This document shows, one piece after another, positions 9,726 to 20,390 of a stretch of DNA of 20,810 bases (positions are counted from its first letter, which is position 1; every line of letters starts with the position of its first letter). The stretch is from NCBI GenBank assembly GCA_019649035.1, contig BMAT01005465.1:29434-50243 (forward strand), written 5' to 3'. This stretch comes from Elysia marginata. Its lineage: Eukaryota > Mollusca > Gastropoda > Plakobranchidae. Below the pieces are notes generated by a model. It worked only from the letters and a program-made list of their open reading frames with translations, searched no databases and was not told the DNA's origin. A program made the position numbers and the translations under genes.

Positions 9726-9883
9726 TTTTTATTTTAATACCTTGAAGCCAAGTTAGTCACGTTCAGATCTGGGTGGCTTGGAGTGACTTTTCCTTTCCTT
9801 GTTGCAGATAAGTTAGTTTTTATTAACCTTTATAATTTTTAACTCATATTCTTTTTTGTTTTTCACTCTTATCATCTTTCTAG

Positions 9884-10121
9884 TCTGGAAGCAGAGGCTG
9901 CACGTCATGACCAGGGAGTGATGATGCCGCGGTGGCGTGAGGAAATGCCGGGTGTGTCTGTTGAGGACCAGCATCTGCGACGTCGTCCTCCACCTAGTAA
10001 CGCTTGTGTCGATAACATATGGTTCTCGCGCTACGATTACGATATAAGGAAGAAGTATGTCAGGAAGCCGAAGCACAAGAAGTCAAGTCTTCGCTATAGA
10101 GCTCCGTCCAAACTGGTGTAG
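9884..10121 (+). CDS. BAHD1: BAHD1-like terminal coding exon: end of BAH domain and C-terminus
   Basis: The acceptor tcatctttctag ends at 9883. The first base completes an Arg codon (cg + t), giving EYCR-LEAEAARHD. The exon then reads 77 residues to the Val at 834, followed by TAG at 10119..10121. The segment CVDNIWFSRYDYDIRKK aligns in character with the final Tyr/Asp/Arg-rich strand and helix of the vertebrate BAHD1 BAH domain. It ends in a basic tail (KYVRKPKHKKSSLRYR) that is longer than the vertebrate end. The stretch between the BAH core and this block, about residues 760-800, is Arg/Pro-rich and poorly conserved in this family, so it gives little support on its own. The stop and acceptor are clear. 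Confidence 0.85.
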
Positions 10122-11115
10122 TCTGCTTCCTAACTTCCTGCCTTATTGTGAAAGCAAAAATATTCTCTCTATGTCAGCGCAAGTCTCCTGGACCGTGGTG
10201 CTAGCGACTCTATAACTCGGCTGCTGACCCCAACAAAGGTGCTCACTCACTCTGATTTCATAAGAGAAGTTTGTGTTATTTCACTGAAAGGCTTTTGAAG
10301 AAATGGAAATTGGATTTGAACTGTTTGCAGATTTTTACCACCATAGGAAAAGTTTTGGACAAAACTGGTATATAAATAACTTGAAGGTCTTGAAGCCAGC
10401 CCATATGGTTCTGATGTTGTGATTCTCAAAGTCAAAGATGTTGATAATTTTTACAATGCGTTCTTATAAACTTCCAGGTGTTGAGAATGTGCTACAAAGT
10501 AGTGTAATACTAATAGTTGAACAGATGTTGAAATTTAATCAATTTTGGGGTTTTGTTGATTTCAACCCTGGTTGTAAGGCAATCTTCCTTTACTCATTTT
10601 TTGATCTCTAGTCCTTTTTTTTTTAATTTTTTTCCTTGTCTTTTTTCATTCTTCCTCATCTCTTCATTTTTTCCTTTTTATTTGTTTTGTATGATGCAAG
10701 TAAGCAATAATCTAGATGAACCAACAGGGGTGTCACCGACACAACTTGGTTAATGGACAGAAACCAGACATCAAAGTTTGCTTTAAGATCATCTGGGACA
10801 ATTTTCTTATATTCCATATTGATTATTGGAAGTGATGCAATTTAGTGAGACTATAATTTTTGTTTTTCATGGTTCTTTTTAGAATTCACACACCTTCTGG
10901 GTGGTGCAGCGGAAACGTCGCAAATCTCTCTAAGATTAATTCCTATTGGTTGATTTATTTTGTGTTATAAATCTGTTGAATCTTCGTGGAACAAGTTTAG
11001 TGTTACGTCACCATTTGTCCATTGAAAGCTATTATCATTGTGAACTGTGGTTTGTTATTGCTTTTTTTTTTTTTTTTAGCATTTTTTGGAAATAAAACTA
11101 TGGGAAAAGCTGTGA
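10122..11115 (+). other. BAHD1: 3' UTR, minimal extent
   Basis: T-rich non-coding DNA follows the TAG. No other gene or conserved frame is seen. The first canonical AATAAA after the stop that I find is at 11091, so this is the shortest likely 3' UTR. A longer one reaching 15956 or 16193 is possible. Confidence 0.5.
11091..11096 (+). terminator. Candidate poly(A) signal AATAAA
   Basis: AATAAA follows a T tract (11061..11077) about 970 bp after the stop. A GU-rich downstream element is weak. Confidence 0.4.
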
Positions 11116-14100
11116 AATTTTATCATAAAATCAACAGAGGTGATAAAGTTAAAACAAATCTCTTTAAATTTTGGGCTTGCAAAACTGCATGATTGAAACT
11201 GGATGTGAGACTCGAGATTAGAATCTTAGGCTTATTCATTGGCAAGGAAATTTTTTTTTATTCTGAGGCAGATTTTGTCGAAAACAAAAAGCAAAACTTA
11301 AACGGAATGAGGGAGAGAAAACAAACATACTGTGTATTGGATGTGATGTTGATAAGTGTCCTGGAACATCTAGTCAACAGTTTTCTGGTCTTTGTAACAG
11401 ACGATTGAAATTTGAATATCAAAGTTTCTCACTAGACATTGTACATGACCCTAGCTTCCATTGAGGTCATAGGTTGGTGGGACTTCCTTCGCCTTGTTGG
11501 GAGATTATGATTTCGCTACATTGACGCAAGCTTCAATAATACCCCACACTACAATGAAATCTTTGCCGTGATCCGCTTTGTTTTGTTAGCTCTGTACAAA
11601 TAGTATCATGTATCATTGTTGCATGGGGTTATTTTCTTTTCGGGTCATACTTGCTTCCTCCCTTTGCCTCACAGATAGGGATTTCTTGTGCAGGATGATT
11701 TATGGAGCCAGATTTTTAAAACCTAGCCCCTTGTTCTTTCCATCAGAATTTTAGATATGTCATGTTATTACTTTGACTGACTCCATCTTTGTGTGTTTGG
11801 TAAGTTCTTTTACAGCCACTGTAAAAAGTTTGGTCCTTGATGTGTAAGTCAAGATTGTCACATCTGTCCTGATGACATGCTGTTCTGTTTCTCAGCAATT
11901 AAGTATGCAAACAAGTGGCATATAGCGTGTAAATAGCACCTCTGTATACAATTCTGTACAAATCACTAGAGACGTATATGTCGTATTATTTACAATCTGA
12001 GAATGAAATCGTGCTTAAGTAAAGTTTTGCTATTTATATATTTCAATAATTTATGAACACCTTTCAATATGCACAATCCTTTTGTCTGTCCCGGCAATCT
12101 TCCCCACTTGAGTTTGTTGTGTTTGACTTTAACACTATAGCATTTTGATGACAACCTTCTACCCTGAGTCTTTGTATACCAAGTGGCTTGAGAGAAATGA
12201 ATGCAAGATGAGAACAATAATGATGATGATTGGTGGATCTGTGATGAAAATCTGCAAGCATTGACACATGTTCTGTGATGCCGCGCTCTGTGATGCTCTA
12301 TTTCTCTGCCTTTGTCTCTCGCCGAGGTCTGGAACACCAGAGGCTGGAAACTTCTGTCAAAGTGGAGGTACCTTGTCTCTTAGTGACAGTTTGAAAGAGT
12401 TTCAAAGTCTCAAGTATCCACATAAAACCACGAAACCCATTTAAAATAGAAGTTGACGATCACTTATACTGATTGAAGCCAATTAGTTGTCTGTGCCCAA
12501 ACGGCTATTTTCCACTGTGAATAAGCCTGGTGTAACCCAAATGATTTGTACATTGTGTAGAATGTCGGTTCAAAGGGATTCATGCTACTGTTCATTAGTG
12601 ATAAGTTGAGCAAAGTTTGATCCAAACTCTAGATGAATCCCTGAGTTTTGTCCGAGGATCAAGTTCTGGCTACAGCTATCTTCTTTGTTTGCTAAAGGCT
12701 GACTTATAAGAGCAGGCAGCATTAAACATTGAAAAGCTTTCCTATGTGATGAGCCCCAGTGTTCACCATCCTCCTATAGTTTAATAGCAGTTTTTCCTTG
12801 ATGCTTGCCATTTAAACATTTTACTCTGACAGAATCAGAACAATAAAGATCAGAACTGCTGTAAGGACGTGGAATCACACTAGTTTCCATGGAGCCATGG
12901 TATCATCCTTGTTTTAAAGATGGATTAAAAGTTTTCATCTTCTGGTGTTCAAGACTGACTTCCTGGACATTTTTGCCTCATAAAGTAAACTATTATTCTG
13001 ATTGTTTCAAATTGAAAATGCACTGAATTTCCTATACAGTTGTATTAGTTTCGTTTGTTTTGTTGTTTGTTTGTTTGTTTCTTTTGTTGTTGTTGTTTTT
13101 TTAAAAGGGGAGGGGGGGCAACTTTGTAAAGTGTGCGATTTGTGGAAAAACCACACTTTATGTATCTCATCTTAGGCAGTATAGGTTAGGAAAAAGGGAA
13201 ACGTAAGACACCATGCATTATCGGTCTGCTCAGTATGACAAAGCCTATCCGCAAGGAAATCCAGGATAGCTAATGGGCTAACAGATCTAGCTAGCCAATT
13301 GTCTGCTGTAAAACATGCTAACTATGGGTGTTATTATGTCATACATTGTAGTCGTTCTCGCGCAGGGTTTTTACTAAAACACCACAAGACTAACCATTTT
13401 TTTGAATAGTTTCTGGCTCTTAATGAAAATTTACAGACCCACAAACTGTAAACTTCTAACTATGTAATGTTTTTGTACCATGAAAAAAGAGAAATTGTGC
13501 TTATGAACTAAGTATGTTATGTTATTTTATTGCTGTTGTATTTCGCGTCCCTGTGTCTGGTGTCTTTTTTTTTATCCAACAGCCCTTAAGATTCCTGTAT
13601 TATGCATTGCTCTAGGCTTCTGATAGAAACAAAAATTACCCAATCTATTACTTTGTTCGACAATGTTATAATTTTCAGAAAGATGCTGTTACCTTGTTAG
13701 TGTTACAAAGTAATGATTGTATGTGTGTCTTTTGTAATAGGACCCTGATGAAGTAAGTCTCTAGATCATATTGAGTAGTATGATAATAATGTCAGTAATA
13801 CATGTAATTACATGAAACTTGGTATAAGCAATATGTTCTTAGGCATGTACCATCTCTTTTGTTCAGGAGCTGTTTTGCAAGATTTTTCTTCCTACTGTTA
13901 TATTTTTGTTTTGAAATTTCGTATTAGACCATTCGGCAAAAGAGTATAAATTTTGTATTAAGAAATTCAGCAAAATAATGTTATTTCTGCACAAGAGTAG
14001 AAGCTTTAAAAAGTGTTCACAATGATGGCGATAAATTGTTCCAGATTATATGATTAAAGGATTACTGGAAAAAAATTCTTTTTTTCTTTTTTTGGCTGTG

Positions 14101-14444
14101 CCAAGCTACTGGCAGTGATTAGAATCTACCATCTTGTTATCTCTTGGAAGGTTTTTTTTTTTGGCATCCCAAAGTTGTATTATGATGCTCTATTGTTTAC
14201 CCAGAACTTTAGGATTGTTGTTGAAAAAAGCAGATATATCTTTAAATATATTATAAACTTGTTACATTGGAACGTGTCCTATTTTTTTGTAAAGCCTATA
14301 CAAAAAGTGTTATATATGAGCTACACAAATCCAAAAGTTTATTTTGAGGCACTTTACATTTTTAAGAACGTTAATTCTGGAATGATAGGCTTATCAGTTT
14401 TTGGATCAAATATGTTGAATGTCCTTATTTTTTTTTCCTAAGTA
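11116..14444. other. AT-rich DNA without a recognised gene
   Basis: Frames here are short and low in complexity and match no family I know. An AATAAA at 12842..12847 is another possible poly(A) signal. A single TGTAAATA (Pumilio-type) lies at 11928. The stretch may be part of a long 3' UTR. Confidence 0.45.
13051..13104. repeat. (TTTG)n / (TTG)n simple repeat
   Basis: GTTT units at 13053..13080 pass into TTG triplets and a T run, followed by a G-rich run at 13109..13119. Confidence 0.85.
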
Positions 14445-14979
14445 CAGTAAAACCTCGTTATACCGCCAATAACAGTGCCACCATAAAGTTGGCATTATAA
14501 AGAGAGTGGCGGTTCAGCGAGCAAAACAAGGGAGGCAAAAAATTTCAACAACATGAAGACTATTGCCAAGCATCACATGCCTAGAGTAGACCTATCCCCT
14601 TTCTCACCTTCTTCCTGTCCCTCCCCCATTTCCCCCCCCTCTCTCTCTCTTTGTCTTTCATACGCGCTCGCTGGCTCTTGTCTGTCCACGCAACCATCGG
14701 CGCTGCGCCTCTTGTGTGCGTGTGTGTGGAAAGTGATGAGGGAGGGGCAGACAGAGAGTAGGTTAGTGCGGCGGCTAGGCTTTGTGGTTTTACACTGGCG
14801 GTATAGCGGGCATTTTTTATTGTATTCACTGATATTATTTACGGCAGTAGGGACAGGCGGATGGCGGTACAAAGAGTTATTTTACTAATTTATATAGCAG
14901 CCAAAAGGTACTGTAGCCAAAAGCAGGCGGTATGCGGGAATGGCGGTAAAGCGGGGGACGGTATGACGAGGTTTCACTG
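14445..14979. mobile_element. MITE, pogo/Tigger-like, 535 bp
   Basis: The ends are inverted repeats: CAGTAAAACCTCGTTATACC at the left and the reverse complement of CAGTGAAACCTCGTCATACC at the right, with two mismatches in 20. Both sides are flanked by TA (14443..14444 and 14980..14981), as expected for Tc1/mariner insertion. The CAGTRAAACCTCG end is typical of pogo/Tigger-like families. Subterminal GGCGGTATAGCGGG-like motifs repeat near 14507, 14796, 14862, 14925 and 14941. No transposase frame is present, so it is non-autonomous. The internal TC-rich and TGTG runs give spurious open frames on both strands. Confidence 0.85.
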
Positions 14980-15937
14980 TATAAGTAAATAATGCATTTT
15001 TCTTGTGCTCCCAAGTTTCAAGATAGTGTGAAATTCTCATTTATACAGTATGAATTGGATTGTAATTATTTTAATAATTAAATAAATATAGGGGGCAGGA
15101 GATTGTAAACTTTTAAAAAAATTTACTCATTAGGACCAGATGTGAGACTTAAATAGTAACTTGTTTTTTATGCATAGAAAGAAAGTTTTATCTCTATTTA
15201 CAGAACTGACTGTGGATTTTTTTTATATCAGATTTAAAATGTGCGTTTGTGTTCTTTCAGGGGTTTTTGAAAGTAGGCCTACAGGTTTTTTTTTATGTCA
15301 AATCGTTCTCTTTAACCAATAACTCATGTCAAATGCTATTTTCAAAATTAATGTGTGAAGCATGTCATTAGCTCACTGAAGACACACTCAACATGTTGGT
15401 CTGGTAAATTATTGACATGAGGGCGTGCCACAGTGACAGTTGAAGTGAAAATTTGGGAACATTTTTGCTGCACAAGATGTAGGGCATAATGAAAGAAAAA
15501 AAATAATGTTTGAGATCATCAAAATCGTTTGTGAGGTGCATCTGCTCAGCTAGTTAACTTGTACCGATCGGTTATTGTGTTTGGTGTGTCACCAGCGAGT
15601 TAAAAGTAACAATTATACTCTGTGTACTTGCGAGTTAAAATGTTTAAAACTACAGCTCAGCTTGTGCGTTGCTCACTGTACAAAGTTTGCACCGGCCTTA
15701 CACTTGGACACAAGTCTAGTCAGCTATGAAATCTCCTCTTATCATTATCATGTTCTACATTTCAAATCCCTATGTTAGATCTTCTCTTCCTATCGTCTAG
15801 ACTATTTTCATTTCGTTACCATTTTCATCATGTTCATAACCCTATGCCTTTTGCGTATTTTCATTACAATCATTTCACTGCCCAAAAAAGAGATATGAAT
15901 TTTGTATCATGTAGGTACTATGCCTTGCACAATACTT

Positions 15938-15956
15938 TTTATTGTTAAACAATAAA
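15938..15956. terminator. Palindromic, two-way poly(A) signal candidate
   Basis: TTTATTGTT-A-AACAATAAA is a perfect inverted repeat with 9-bp arms. It places AATAAA on the + strand (15951..15956) and on the - strand (15938..15943). U/GU-rich DNA (gttttgattttatcttttggg) follows on the + side. Confidence 0.4.
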
Positions 15957-16187
15957 CAAACCTTTGGTTTCCTTCACTGTGCAACAGGTTTTGATTTTAT
16001 CTTTTGGGATTGATATAATTTATTGTAAACTTTTTAAAAACTTTTTTTTTTCATTTGTTATTCTATAAGCAAGCTTGATTCAATGTTTCAATGTGGCAGT
16101 AATGTTGCATAAGTTGAAGTTAGCAAAATCGCTTTATTTCCAGCCTTAAGTAGCTAACATGGCATGCATCAAAGACTTTTCTGATTC

Positions 16188-16193
16188 AATAAA
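16188..16193 (+). terminator. Candidate poly(A) signal AATAAA
   Basis: AATAAA in GATTCAATAAACC, the last of the candidates downstream of the gene. The downstream context is not clearly GU-rich. Confidence 0.25.
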
Positions 16194-16723
16194 CCTAAAG
16201 GGCACATGCATGAGAACACAAAATCTCAAGAAGTACGAGAACAGAAAAAAAGATTAGATTTTGGAAGATACCATTGCTCGTGACTGATATTTATATCACT
16301 GAACTGTGTGACAAGTTGATGCAAGATTTTAATTTGCTTCAGGTGTTGATAGGTTATCTTTATTTTGTAGAGCTCTTTAAATAGCTTACATTTGACATAT
16401 ATTGCATTTTTCTCTCTTTGAGATTAACCCTAACACTACTATAATGAGGCTGACAATGGGTTAAAAATATACAACTGTGTGTGTACCATTAGCGTTGTAA
16501 GTTTTTGTTTAATTTAAATCTGCTTCCTTATCTTGTTAGCATTTTTTTCAGTGTGGGTGTGAACATTGTGTATTAATTTTCATTTTCAATGAATGGATAA
16601 TTTATTTTCTGATGAAATGTAATTAAAACCATGAAAAGATCACGTTTCTTTGTGTTTTTATTTCTTTGTTCTTGTCCTGTCAAGCTTTATAAGCCACCCC
16701 CCCCCTTTTTTTTTTCTAACAAC

Positions 16724-16882
16724 ACACCTTGTGCAGTGCTATCTGCCCAGGTCAATTGGAGCTGCCCATGCCCTCACTTTAGCACATGTCACACCTTGTG
16801 CAGTGCTATCTGCCCAGGTCACAGACCTCCTGGAGCTGCCCATGCCCTCACTTTAGCACATTTCACACCTTGTGCAGTGACA
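16724..16882. repeat. 67/74-bp direct repeat, two copies and a partial
   Basis: ACACCTTGTGCAGTG begins at 16724, 16791 and 16865. The first two copies share GCTATCTGCCCAGGTCA and GGAGCTGCCCATGCCC almost exactly; the second has 7 extra bases (around CAGACCT). Such near identity points to recent duplication. Confidence 0.93.
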
Positions 16883-17040
16883 AATTTTGAGTAGGGTTAT
16901 CACTATAAATTATACAATATTGTAATTTGCATTTAAACTTTGTAACAAACAGCTATTTCATATCAAGTCATTGTTTACATCGCTTTTACATTCTATAAGT
17001 GATCGGACCTAAATAAAGGAAAGACAATAACAGCATAGCC

Positions 17041-17255
17041 AAGAAAAGTTTGGGCTGGAATTCACTTGGGAAAAAGGAGGGCAGGCTATATGAAAAAAGG
17101 GGACAGAAAGCGGGCCTGAAAAGACTTGGAAAGTCGTGGAACAAGCTTGAAAAGCTGGCCCAGTACAGGAAAGATGAAAGTTGTAGGTCTATGGCCTAGT
17201 ACCTGACATAAGGTGATAAAGGTAATGTTGGTGGTGATGATGATGATGATGACAT
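17041..17255 (+). mobile_element. Probable 3' end of a non-LTR retrotransposon
   Basis: One + frame from 17041 reads through 17191 to a TAG and contains SWNKLEKLAQYRKD then RSMA. This resembles the W-x(3)-L-A-x-D-R-x-x-W-R ending of many LINE reverse transcriptase ORFs, though the final Trp is not kept. It is followed by TGATAAAGGTAATG and a (GAT)n tail at 17229..17252, a common LINE 3' end form. An in-frame stop just upstream shows it is a decayed, 5'-truncated copy. The family is not known. Confidence 0.4.
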
Positions 17256-17642
17256 CCTAAGACCTTTTTAGAAATGCCTGTATCTATCATCACAACCGGC
17301 TAAAGGTTTAGGGTTTTGTCATAGCCTCCGGTACAGTCGCGGGTTTCAGTTAAAACCACGGCACAAATGAACGTCATGAAGCAGTGATCGTTTATTCATT
17401 AAATCTAATATATTATGCACGAGGTCTTTTGAGAAGTCCCATTTCTTTCTTACAACATCAATGCTGTTTAATTTTAAACCCAACCGTCCCTTTTACTGAA
17501 TCAATAATTATGGTTTATCTTTCACGGTGTTTACTGCATCAGTATACATGTAGATTTAACTTTCAATGAGCTATTACGCCCGCAGTTACCAGACAGTGCA
17601 CATCTTTGTTGAAATCACGTGACTTAAACATTCTTTTCGGTG

Positions 17643-17953
17643 CTAAAAATAACCTAAAAGACATAGAAAATTTTACTGTTCACTTCTTACAAGTTTTTCC
17701 TCATAAAATAACCTAAAAGTAAAAGGCATTGAACATTTTACTCTTCACTTCTTAAAAGTTTTTCCTCTTAAAAATAACCTAAAAGGCATTGAAAATTTGA
17801 CTGTTCACTTCTTAAAATTTTGTCCTCTTAAAATAACCTAAAAGTAGAGGCATTAAACACTTTACTGTTCACTTCTTAAAAGTTTTTCCTCTTAAAAATA
17901 ACCTAAAAGGCATTGAAAATTTGACTGTTCACTTCTTAAAAGTTTTTCCTCTT
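17643..17953. repeat. Tandem repeat with two alternating unit lengths
   Basis: AACCTAAAAG begins at 17651, 17710, 17776, 17835 and 17900, giving periods of 59, 66, 59 and 65. The longer units carry a short insert (GTAAAA or GTAGA) before GGCATT. Each unit ends with CACTTCTTAAAAGTTTTTCCTC. The pattern is a two-unit higher-order repeat of about 125 bp. Confidence 0.95.
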
Positions 17954-18221
17954 GAAAATTCAAGCTCAAGTTGTGTGCATTGAGGAGACCTGGGCTATAA
18001 ATTTGCCCGGAAACAAATATTTGACAAAAATTATGAAAGCACAAGGATACTTTTGTGAGTGCTCAGTGCGCTTTCTGCTTTCTTTTTAAAATGTGCTGAA
18101 TTAATGGATATCACCGAGTCTGTATCTATAGACCTGGAGAGATGGGTACCAAGTGTAAAGGAGTAAAAAGTAAAGTTTCCCATATTCGAGACGAGCGTAT
18201 GTTTATTTTCCTCCTGCAGTC

Positions 18222-18545
18222 CTAGGCACACGGCATTCTTGGGTAGTTTACCATCGCTTTCCTCGTCGCCTTAAATTTCACAGACCTCGCACCCATTAGC
18301 TTATTGGAGACGCCCCGGACATGTACATCCGGTAGATCATTAGTTGCACCGGACACAAGTTGAAGTGTGAGTTTTAAGAAGGTGTTTAAAGCACAGTATG
18401 TTCGGGTCGTCACCAATGAGTTAACTTGGTGCTGGGTGGACACAGAGAAACAAATAACATTTTGCTTGGACTGGTGATCGAACCCGAGACGTCTCGATAG
18501 CGGTCAGCCGCCCTGCCGATGGTGCCGGCGCTCACCCTCAAAAAG
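18222..18545 (-). mobile_element. tRNA-derived SINE-like element
   Basis: On the - strand a Pol III B box, GGGTTCGATC, lies at 18476..18485. About 22 bases upstream on that strand is an A-box-like TCGGCAGGGCGG (18508..18519), followed by CTGACCGCTATCGAGACG, typical of tRNA-like SINE heads. The body running to about 18222 is unrelated to tRNA and its end is approximate. It could also be a lone tRNA pseudogene with unrelated DNA next to it. Confidence 0.45.
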
Positions 18546-19652
18546 GAGCAGAACAGACCGTTGATAGGTGGCGCTATGCTGTAGAGAGATGGACACGTTG
18601 AGGTAGAAGCAAGAAAAACTAGCACTGGGCATAAAATAAAGTAATAGCAGGAACATAAATACAAGAGACAGACAGAGAAAGGAATAGAGTTACAGAAGTT
18701 TAGGTATAAACTTTAAACTAGAACTAAATGTGAGAGTCGTAAGACATACAAGAGAGGGAAAGAAAAAAATAGACATAGCGTCGCCTCAGGTTACATTTCT
18801 CGTATCCCATAAAACACAGTATTGAGAAAATCGGCTTTTAAGTTTTAAACGCGTTGTTTTGATACATCAAGTAATACATGTTATTGTGTTAATCATGTGT
18901 TATACAATGTATTTGAAAAAAAAAAATAATCACGACTTTTTTACGGTCATTTAAACAAGTAAAACTAGAAAGAACAAAAAAAAAAACCATTGATAATATT
19001 GGTTTTTTTTTTTTTTTAGTTTCCCCCCGTTTTTATGAGAAATGCTTTCAAAATGTTGTAAGCAGTGTCCTTCTTAGCGCTCTACCTTGTCAATTAAATG
19101 TTGTATGTCTAAATTGTGACGTGGTATGACACACCTACTGGTCAATTTACATCCTATCTCCATTCAAAACTTGAAGTTGCGAAAAACCCCAGACCTCGTA
19201 GAGGTGTAGTGGGTTATTTTTATGCTTAAAAGGAAGTTTCATGCAAGGGATTTTTTAGTATCCCGCTATAATTTACCTTTGCGCTATTATGTTGGAGATA
19301 GAACAAATAAAAAAATGTAACTTTGGAAGGTAGACCTTCAAAAGTTATTTTCTCGTCATTTTGGATATTTATTTACAACAAATGTAAATTGTAAAAAAAA
19401 AAATATTAAAAACTTAGAGAATAATGAAGTGGGAACCTACAATAACTTCTTCTCTGATTGCTCTCAAATTTCTATAGAACATTGCTTCCTTGATGTCGAA
19501 ATGAGTCTGACCTAAATCTACCTCTTGGTGTAAAATTGTGTATCAAAAGTGCTCTTAGAGCGTTTTATTCCAAAAGCGTAATATTTTTTTTTCTTATAGT
19601 GCTACAGAAAAAGGTGTGCAACCTGCAAGGAGGAATGCGGAAGAGATTGTTT
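18546..19652. other. AT-rich DNA without a recognised gene
   Basis: I see only homopolymer runs (A at 18918 and 18977, T at 19001), purine-rich GACAGA-type stretches near 18660..18770, and short chance frames. Confidence 0.5.
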
Positions 19653-19692
19653 TTCCCAAGTCGTGACGTCGATTTCCCAAGTTGTGACGTAG
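19653..19692 (+). promoter_or_regulatory. Paired CRE-like motif
   Basis: TTTCCCAAGTCGTGACGTC and TTTCCCAAGTTGTGACGTA are direct repeats 21 bp apart, about two helical turns. Both hold GTGACGT, a CREB/ATF-type half site. No promoter or gene is seen near, so it may be only a small duplication. Confidence 0.3.
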
Positions 19693-20359
19693 CTTTTGGT
19701 CAGAATCATTGGCACCAGCTCTATTTTTTTCTTTTTTTTTAATCATTATGAAAATGGAGATACGACTTCATGTAAACAGAGGCACTTATATTAGTTACAT
19801 ATACTTTGACTGTGTATTTCTGTCTCAGAATATAGACTGTTACAACCTCAACAAAAGGATATTCCTAACTGAAAGAGAATGTGGACAGAATTCATTTTCA
19901 AATGAATTTTCAAATATGTTAAAAATGGATGTAATTTTTATGTCTCATTTTGCCTTGAAATCCTTCATATAAGCTCGTTGAGTTTGGTAGCAAGGCTAAA
20001 TTTTTGTGGGGTTTTTTTTGCTTTTAAAATAGTATCCCATTTTACGATTACTTATGTTCAGTTGAGAAATTCAAACCTATCATTGACGTGCAGATTTAAT
20101 CAAATAATATCAGTTATTTTACCATTAATTGTTGAGCTGATATAATTGATGTCTCAATATCTTATCATATCCTATACAAAAGCGAATAGAATAATTATAC
20201 TTTGAACACAAGTAAAGAAACATACGCCTACAAATAAGAATTAATCAAAATCATACATTAGAGTTGTGGATTCACGATCAACGTGATAATGACGAATGGT
20301 GGTAGCGCAGTAAAGAATAAGGTAAAATGCTAGAAGTCTGTCCGCTTGCTAAGGGTTAG
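19693..20359. other. AT-rich DNA without a recognised gene
   Basis: No supported gene. A small inverted repeat with 9-bp arms lies at 19889..19908 (AATTCATTT, 2-nt loop). Confidence 0.5.
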
Positions 20360-20390
20360 ACCAGAGATTATTTTCTTAATAGTCTCTGGT
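20360..20390. repeat. Hairpin at the edge of the minisatellite
   Basis: ACCAGAGATTATT (20360..20372) pairs with AATAGTCTCTGGT (20378..20390) around a 5-nt loop; the single non-Watson-Crick position can form a G-U or G-T pair. It directly precedes the repeat array. Confidence 0.75.

Larger units (their letters stand above)
8266..9883 (+). other. BAHD1: Intron 3 of the BAHD1-like gene (phase 2)
   Basis: The donor GTGAGT and acceptor tttctag bound 1618 bp of AT-rich DNA holding a perfect palindrome and a 42-bp minisatellite. I see no gene in it. Confidence 0.88.
3056..10121 (+). other. BAHD1: Gene model: BAHD1-like chromatin repressor, four visible coding exons
   Basis: Four exons join by GT-AG introns with matching phases: an unseen exon enters in phase 1, then introns of phase 0, 1 and 2. 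The product is at least 834 residues after the split first codon (815 from the ATG at 3115), close to the roughly 780 of human BAHD1. The BAH domain at residues about 655-800 has the BAHD1-type core LWYYQPEH, FASKH, ENSVACI and KCYVL, followed by EYCR. An HGWSWIGE block before the BAH domain resembles the NGW block at the same place in vertebrate BAHD1. In vertebrates this protein binds H3K27me3 through its BAH domain and nucleates heterochromatin with HDAC, HP1 and SETDB1-type partners; the same role here is inferred. BAHCC1 and TNRC18 are the other BAH candidates but fit the core motifs less well. Family call is strong; exact orthology is likely. Confidence 0.88.
14982..16720. other. AT-rich DNA without a recognised gene
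   Basis: I see no coding or RNA gene. It holds AATAAA motifs at 15081, 15951 and 16188 and ends in a C-then-T run at 16696..16715. Confidence 0.45.

Noticed and set aside
9494-9726. Repeat-encoded - strand frames over the 42-bp minisatellite
   Set aside because: Periodicity of 42/43 bp explains them, and the 43-bp units shift the frame, so they are not under coding constraint.
10888-10925. SINE-head-like GGTGGTGCAGCGG
   Set aside because: No B box follows at the expected distance and no repeat borders are visible.
11928-11935. Pumilio-type TGTAAATA in the presumed 3' UTR
   Set aside because: A single 8-base match in several kb of AT-rich DNA is expected by chance.
12064-12337. Overlapping - strand frames of 67 and 115 residues
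   Set aside because: Two frames cover the same DNA, neither with a recognisable motif or splice context.
14115-14441. 108-residue + strand frame
   Set aside because: Very AT-rich, Phe/Tyr/Ile-heavy, no domain, ends next to a MITE; looks like chance.
14553-14888. Open frames on both strands within the MITE
   Set aside because: They are made from TC-rich and GT-rich runs in a non-autonomous element and show no transposase motif.
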